Source: a bacterium
GTDB taxonomy: Bacteria; Latescibacterota; UBA2968; GCA-2709665
Assembly: GCA_027619145.1 (NCBI GenBank)
Contig: JAQCGA010000074.1
Span: 1 to 11,061, forward strand
Direction of reading: 5' to 3'
DNA length: 11,061 bases
Positions within the stretch are counted from its first letter, which is position 1. Each line of letters opens with the position of its first letter. Below are positions 6,988-11,061 of the stretch, in pieces. Position numbers and translations under genes: made by a program. The notes below the pieces were generated by a model. It ran no database searches. It saw nothing but the letters and a program-made list of their open reading frames with translations, and was not told where the DNA came from.

Positions 6988-7129
6988 TTGGGGTTTTGTT
7001 TTCAGGCTTCCTGGAAAGAGGGCTTGTCCTTGTATCCGTATACTCGAGGGGGTTGATTAAACAGCATGCTGCCGCGTCCGGAAGGGAGGCGGTTTTTTTG
7101 TGTGTACACCCAGGAAGAAGAGGTTGTAA
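6988..7129 (+). promoter_or_regulatory. Candidate attenuator leader of the rightward operon
   Basis: This is the untranslated leader implied by the promoter at 6953-6981. CTTCCTGG (7007-7014) can pair perfectly with CCAGGAAG (7110-7117), which overlaps the ribosome-binding region. It can also pair, with one bulged base, with CCGGAAG (7078-7084), which is part of the terminator hairpin. The two pairings are mutually exclusive, so the segment could switch between terminator, antiterminator and RBS-masking folds. A perfect palindrome CAGCATGCTG (7062-7071) sits just before the terminator. It matches no riboswitch class I recognise. The pairings were found by eye and no energies were computed. 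Confidence 0.4.
7072..7099 (+). terminator. Intrinsic-terminator-like hairpin upstream of URO-D gene
   Basis: CCGCGTCC (7072-7079) pairs with GGAGGCGG (7085-7092) with one G-G mismatch and a 5-nt loop, followed directly by seven T residues (7093-7099). This is the full form of a rho-independent terminator, yet it stands 30 nt before the start codon of a same-strand gene and after its likely promoter. It either attenuates the URO-D/fucosidase operon or ends a short RNA of about 110 nt. Confidence 0.6.
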
Positions 7130-8191
7130 ATGATGACGTCTCAGGAGAGGATTCGGACGGTGCTGGAGGGGGGCGTGCCGGACCGGGTGCCGTTTCACGA
7201 TGCGTTCTGGGCCACAACGGTGGAACGGTGGCGGAGGGAGGGGATGCCTGTGGACGTAACACCGGAGGATTATTTCGGGTGTGAGATGGTTCGGCTGGGA
7301 GGAGATTATACGCTTCAGTTTCCGGAGAAGACGATGGAGCGGACGGAGCGGCACCGGGTGTATACGGATGCCAATGGGGCCACGCGGAAAGATTTGAATA
7401 CGGCAGATGGCTGGACGCCGGGGTGGCTGGAGTTTGCCATCCGGGGTCGAGAAGATTGGCACAGGCTCCGGGGCCGGGTGGCGTACAATTCATCGCGTAT
7501 TTCCGGGGGGATTCTGGAGGAGTACCAGTTGGCGCGGAAGAAAGGGCAGTTCGTGACGTTTTCGGCCCACGCCTGTTTTCATCCCACGTGGCAGAAGGTG
7601 GGAATGGAACAGATGCTGATGTGGATGCACGAAGACCCGGAACTGGTGGTGGAACTGTACGATGCGCATACACAATTGATTATCGATCTGTTTGAAGGGA
7701 TGCGGGCACTGGGGCTGGCGTTTGACGGGGCGTGGTTGAGCGATGACCTGGGGTACTGCAATGCACCGCTGATTTCTCCGGCGATGTACCGGGAGCTGGT
7801 GATGCCGCAGCATAAGCGGTTGTGTGACCATTTTGCGGGGGCCGGGTTGAAGACAATTTTGCATTCAGATGGAGATGTGGGACCGCTGATTCCACACTTT
7901 CTGGAGGCGGGCTTTTCGGCCCTTCACCCGCTGGAGGCGAAGGCGGGGCTGGATGTGCGAGAGCTGAAGCCGAAGTACGGGGACCGGCTGGTGTTGTTCG
8001 GGAATATTGATGTGCGCAGGCTGGCAGAAGGCCGGGAGGCGATTGAAACAGAGGTCCGGGAGAAGGTGGGGTTTGCGAAAGAGGGAGGTGGATATCTGTA
8101 CCATTCGGACCATTCGGTTCCCAACGATGTGTCGCTGGAGAATTACAGGTTCGCACTGGAGATGCTGAAAAAATACGGAGTGTGCTCATAA
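7130..8191 (+). CDS. URO-D-superfamily protein (plus-strand paralog)
   Basis: A 353-residue TIM-barrel protein related to uroporphyrinogen decarboxylase and MtaA/CmuA-type methyltransferases. The N terminus, TSQERIRTVLEGGVPDRVPF, is typical of the wider superfamily. Later blocks are SDDLGYCNAPLISPAMY (204-220), TILHSDGDV (242-250), HPLEAKAGLDV (266-276), FGNIDVRRLA (290-299) and YHSDHSVPNDVS (324-335). His245, Asp247 and His328 fall where MtaA has its His/Cys/Cys zinc ligands, so a metal site with altered ligands is conceivable. Hallmark HemE motifs are missing. It is a distant paralog of the minus-strand protein. GAAGAGG (7117-7123) lies 6 nt from the first ATG and 9 nt from a second adjacent ATG (7133), so either may be used. 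The fucosidase follows after 45 nt, suggesting one operon. A transcription attenuator may precede it. Confidence 0.85.
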   Translation: MMTSQERIRTVLEGGVPDRVPFHDAFWATTVERWRREGMPVDVTPEDYFGCEMVRLGGDYTLQFPEKTMERTERHRVYTDANGATRKDLNTADGWTPGWLEFAIRGREDWHRLRGRVAYNSSRISGGILEEYQLARKKGQFVTFSAHACFHPTWQKVGMEQMLMWMHEDPELVVELYDAHTQLIIDLFEGMRALGLAFDGAWLSDDLGYCNAPLISPAMYRELVMPQHKRLCDHFAGAGLKTILHSDGDVGPLIPHFLEAGFSALHPLEAKAGLDVRELKPKYGDRLVLFGNIDVRRLAEGREAIETEVREKVGFAKEGGGYLYHSDHSVPNDVSLENYRFALEMLKKYGVCS

Positions 8192-8236
8192 GGCGTTTTG
8201 GGGAGCGGTATGTTCATTGACGGGAGGGAGTGTACG

Positions 8237-9958
8237 ATGGCTGCGAAGAAAGCGATAACGGAGAAGGACGGGCGGATGGCGTGGTGGCGGGAGGCGCGGT
8301 TTGGGATGTTTATTCACTGGGGGTTGTACGCGATTCCAGCCGGGGTCTGGAAGGGGAAGGAGATTCCGAGTATCGGGGAGTGGATTATGTTCCGGGCGCA
8401 GATTCCGGTGGCGGAGTACGCGAAGCTGGCGGAACGGTTCAATCCGGTGGATTTTGACGCGAAGGCGTGGGTGGCGCTGGCCAAACGGGCAGGGATGAAA
8501 TATTTGACAATTACGTCGAAGCACCACGACGGTTTTGCGTTGTTCAAGTCTGCGGCGAGTCCGTACAATATTGTGGATACTACGCCGTTCAAGCGAGATC
8601 CGATTGCAGAGTTGGCGCGGGAGTGCAAGAAGGCGGGCATTCGGCTGTGCTTTTATTATTCCCAGAAGCAGGACTGGCACCATCCGGACGGGTCCGGGAA
8701 TGCGTGGGATTACGATCCGAAGAAGCAGGATTTCGACCGGTATATGGAGGAGAAGGCATTACCGCAGGTGCGGGAGATTTTGACGCAGTACGGACCGATT
8801 GGGATGATCTGGTACGATACACCGATGGATATTACGCAGGCGCAGACGAAGAAGTTTGTGGACATGGTGCGCAAGGTACAGCCGGATTGTATTGTGAACG
8901 GACGGGCGGGACATGGGATTGGGGATTATGTGTCGATGGGTGACAATATGATTCCGCCGGCGCGAGTGGATGGAGATTGGGAGACACCGGCCACGCTGAA
9001 CGATACGTGGGGGTACAAGAAGAACGATCAGAACTGGAAGCCAGTAAAGGGGCTGATCCGGCGGCTGGTGGATATTGTAAGCAAGGGGGGAAATTATTTA
9101 TTGAATGTAGGGCCTACGGCCCGTGGGGTGATTCCCGCGCCAAGTGTGAAGCGACTGGAGCAAATGGGAGACTGGATGAAGGTGAATGGCGAAGCGGTGT
9201 ACGGAGCTTCAGCGAGTCCTCATCCGTTCGAGATGTCGTGGGGCAGTCTGACGTGTAAACCCGGACGGTTGTATTTGAATATTGTGGACTGGCCCCAGGG
9301 TGAATTCGTGCTGTACGGGTTGAAGAACCGGGTGAAGAAGGCGTATTTGCTGGCGGATAAGAAGAAGCCGCTGGCGGTTTCGCAGGCGTACCGGGAGGAG
9401 ATCGATCTGCATACACTGACGATCGGTTTGCCAAAGAAGGTGCCGGATCGGGCCGTGTCTGTGGTGGTGCTGGAGGTTGAAGGCGAGCTGGAGATGGATC
9501 AGATGTTGTTGCAGAATGCGGATGGGCGAGTGATGCTGGAGGCGTACAATGCGGAGCTTCACCAGGCGGTGGGAGCTTCCGCATTTGTACGGGGACGGTG
9601 GGGGACGGTGGAGAACTGGGCGAATAAAAAGAATCGGGTGGAGTGGACATTTAAGGTGGCGCAGCCGGGGGCGTTTGAGGTGGTGGTGTTGAGTCAGACG
9701 GAGCGGGACGGGCGATGGGTAGGTGGGCATAGATTGAAGGTGTCGGTGGGGAAACGGTCTGTGATCGGTGTGGTCCAGGAGCAGGAACGGGTGGAGAATT
9801 CTCGGGCGGATTCGTATTTGAAGGATGTGATTTCTCCGCTGGGAAAAATCGTTCTTTCACGGCCGGGGGAACATTGTTTGACGCTGAGGGTGGATCGGAT
9901 TGCGAAGAAGAAGCCGGGGTTCAAGTTGCGGGCGGTTTATCTGGTTCCTGTTGGATAA
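8237..9958 (+). CDS. GH29 alpha-L-fucosidase with C-terminal accessory domain
   Basis: Predicted exo-glycosidase removing terminal alpha-L-fucose, 573 residues. The catalytic barrel (about 10-330) shows GMFIHWGLYAIPAG (23-36), the substrate-binding SKHHDGF (94-100), and IWYDTP (191-196), where Asp194 matches the GH29 nucleophile. DWETPATLNDTWGY (247-260) holds a candidate acid/base Glu249; this residue varies between subfamilies. A beta-sandwich (about 335-415) follows, and then an extra beta-rich module (about 418-573), possibly a carbohydrate-binding domain. No signal peptide is seen, so the enzyme probably acts in the cytoplasm, although many GH29 enzymes are exported. GGGAGGGAG (8222-8230) is 6 nt before the ATG. 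An in-frame TTG at 8198 and ATG at 8210 are less likely starts. The gene follows the URO-D-like gene by 45 nt and precedes an aminotransferase by 43 nt, a likely operon. Confidence 0.92.
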   Translation: MAAKKAITEKDGRMAWWREARFGMFIHWGLYAIPAGVWKGKEIPSIGEWIMFRAQIPVAEYAKLAERFNPVDFDAKAWVALAKRAGMKYLTITSKHHDGFALFKSAASPYNIVDTTPFKRDPIAELARECKKAGIRLCFYYSQKQDWHHPDGSGNAWDYDPKKQDFDRYMEEKALPQVREILTQYGPIGMIWYDTPMDITQAQTKKFVDMVRKVQPDCIVNGRAGHGIGDYVSMGDNMIPPARVDGDWETPATLNDTWGYKKNDQNWKPVKGLIRRLVDIVSKGGNYLLNVGPTARGVIPAPSVKRLEQMGDWMKVNGEAVYGASASPHPFEMSWGSLTCKPGRLYLNIVDWPQGEFVLYGLKNRVKKAYLLADKKKPLAVSQAYREEIDLHTLTIGLPKKVPDRAVSVVVLEVEGELEMDQMLLQNADGRVMLEAYNAELHQAVGASAFVRGRWGTVENWANKKNRVEWTFKVAQPGAFEVVVLSQTERDGRWVGGHRLKVSVGKRSVIGVVQEQERVENSRADSYLKDVISPLGKIVLSRPGEHCLTLRVDRIAKKKPGFKLRAVYLVPVG

Positions 9959-10001
9959 GCGTTTGTTTATAAGTTACGGAAACGTATTCCTGGAGGGTGA
10001 T

Positions 10002-11061
10002 GTGGAGAAAGGTCTGGCATTGAATGGAGGGCCGATGGCGGTGCCCACGATTGAAGGGAAGGGTGAGCCAAAGGTGGGGGTGGAGGAGTTTTTGTCAATT
10101 GCGGACCGGTTCGGATTTTCGGCAGCGGCGGTAGAGCGAATTCGGAAAGCGGTGGATGGGGAGGTGCCGAATCCATATCTGGTGTCGTATGCTGCGGGAG
10201 GGACGAAGCGGACTGAACTGGAAGGGTTGGCGCGAGAGATATTTGGGGTGAAGTACGCGCTAGGGGTGAGTTCGGGTACGGCGGCGTTGCATTCGGCATT
10301 TGTGGCGGCGGGGGTGGGGCCGGGCACGGAGGTGATCTGTCCTGCGATTGGATTTTTTGCAACGGCGGCAACGGTGGTTCACGCAAAAGGGGTTCCTGTT
10401 TTTTGCGATGTGGATCTGTCGTTGGGGATGGATCCGGAGAAGATCGAGGGGTTGATCACACCGCGTACGGTTGCGGTTGCACCTACGCATGTGATGGGTA
10501 GTGTGTGTGATATGGATGCAATTCTGAAGGTGGCTCAAAAACACGGGTTGAAGGTGATTGAGGATTGTGCACAATCCTGTGGGGCAATGTTCAACGGGCG
10601 GTACGTAGGGACGTTCGGGGATCTGGGTTGTTTCAGTATTTCGGTGTATAAGATTGTAGGTGGAGGTGAAGGTGGGATGGTGTTGACGGGGGATGAACGG
10701 TTGTGGGAACGGGCGAACCAGCTTGCGGAATGTGGTGGGTTGTGGCGTCCGGATCGGTTTGCACCGCCGCGGTATGAAGGAGAGTTATTCTGCGGGACGA
10801 ATTACCGGATGTCCGATCTGGAGGCGGCGGTGGACGTGGTGCAGTTGCGGAAGATGCCGGATACTGTGGCGAAGTACCGCAAGGTGAAGCGGCAGGTTCT
10901 GAAGGGCTTGAAGCGGTTCCGGGAGATTGTACCGCAGACGCTGAATGATCCGGAGGGTGAGGTGGGGTATACACTGCGATTTTTCCCGGAGACGGTGGCG
11001 CTGGGAGAGCGGATTGCGAAGGCGTTGAACGCGGGGGGGGTTCGATGTAATATTCGGGGGG
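10002..11061 (+). CDS. DegT/DnrJ/EryC1/StrS aminotransferase (3' truncated)
   Basis: PLP-dependent sugar aminotransferase family, at least 353 residues, cut by the window end. Key sites: NGGP near the N terminus (8-11), GTKRTELE (67-74), SSGTAALHSAF (90-100) for cofactor phosphate binding, IEDCAQSCGA (186-195) with Asp188 facing the pyridine nitrogen, and the likely Schiff-base Lys217 in SVYKIVGGGEGG. The loop after the lysine is unusually glycine-rich. A GTG start at 10002 is chosen because GGAGG (9992-9996) lies 5 nt upstream and the NGGP motif would be lost with the next ATG (10035). The frame stays open upstream, with a less likely TTG at 9963. It lies 43 nt after the fucosidase, probably in one operon. 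Family members aminate nucleotide-linked keto-sugars, but similar genes near glycan-catabolic clusters have unknown roles. The family is secure, the substrate is not. Confidence 0.87.
   Translation, partial: MEKGLALNGGPMAVPTIEGKGEPKVGVEEFLSIADRFGFSAAAVERIRKAVDGEVPNPYLVSYAAGGTKRTELEGLAREIFGVKYALGVSSGTAALHSAFVAAGVGPGTEVICPAIGFFATAATVVHAKGVPVFCDVDLSLGMDPEKIEGLITPRTVAVAPTHVMGSVCDMDAILKVAQKHGLKVIEDCAQSCGAMFNGRYVGTFGDLGCFSISVYKIVGGGEGGMVLTGDERLWERANQLAECGGLWRPDRFAPPRYEGELFCGTNYRMSDLEAAVDVVQLRKMPDTVAKYRKVKRQVLKGLKRFREIVPQTLNDPEGEVGYTLRFFPETVALGERIAKALNAGGVRCNIRG

Noticed and set aside
7066..7284. Possible leader peptide or short ORF starting in CAGCATGCTG
   Set aside because: The frame runs through the terminator hairpin into the URO-D gene out of frame, the nearest G-rich tract is about 14 nt upstream, and the residues look random.
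8198..8236. Fucosidase start at TTG 8198 or ATG 8210
   Set aside because: The strong GGGAGGGAG before ATG 8237 and the usual distance to the GMFIHWG motif favour 8237.

Overview
This window looks like bacterial chromosome from a glycan-degrading, environmental lineage. The PVC superphylum (Lentisphaerae or Planctomycetes type) or a Poribacteria/Latescibacteria-like phylum would fit. This rests on gene content: a heparinase II/III-type lyase, a GH29 fucosidase, two URO-D-superfamily paralogs, a Gfo/Idh/MocA oxidoreductase and a DegT-type aminotransferase. It also rests on short tandem-unit repeats in the spacers. No rRNA, tRNA, transposase, integrase, CRISPR array or phage gene was seen, so the taxonomic placement is inference.

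Layout. 1-182: spacer with a dyad and a CTTTGCG-unit repeat. 183-3251 (+): large heparinase II/III-like polysaccharide lyase. 3252-3391: spacer with an inverted copy of the CTTTGCG repeat and a GC-rich hairpin. 3392-4522 (+): double-GNAT/SCP2 acetyltransferase of Eis-like architecture. 4523-4636: spacer between convergent genes, filled by a long inverted repeat made of 10-bp units. 4637-5674 (-): Gfo/Idh/MocA oxidoreductase. 5753-6802 (-): URO-D-like protein, first gene of the minus-strand operon. 6803-7129: divergent regulatory region with mirrored promoter/operator elements and a candidate transcription attenuator. 7130-8191 (+): second URO-D-like protein. 8237-9958 (+): GH29 alpha-L-fucosidase. 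10002-end (+): DegT/DnrJ/EryC1/StrS aminotransferase, cut by the window edge.

How it may work together. The lyase and fucosidase suggest breakdown of a fucose- and uronate-containing polysaccharide. The oxidoreductase and aminotransferase act on sugars or sugar derivatives in many related clusters. The two URO-D-like proteins lack the hallmark motifs of the haem enzyme and sit at the heads of divergent operons, so a role in the same sugar pathway is more likely than haem synthesis. One possibility is methyl transfer or demethylation of modified sugars. No enzyme in the window shows an obvious signal peptide and no transporter is present, so the enzymes may act on imported oligosaccharides. 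The most unusual feature is the 6803-7129 region. Identical 12-bp inverted arms each carry an outward TTGACG -35 box, and the rightward transcript has a leader with an intrinsic-terminator-like hairpin and alternative pairings.

Across the window the + strand is G-rich whichever strand is coding. Plus-strand genes favour G-ending codons and the minus-strand pair favours C-ending codons.
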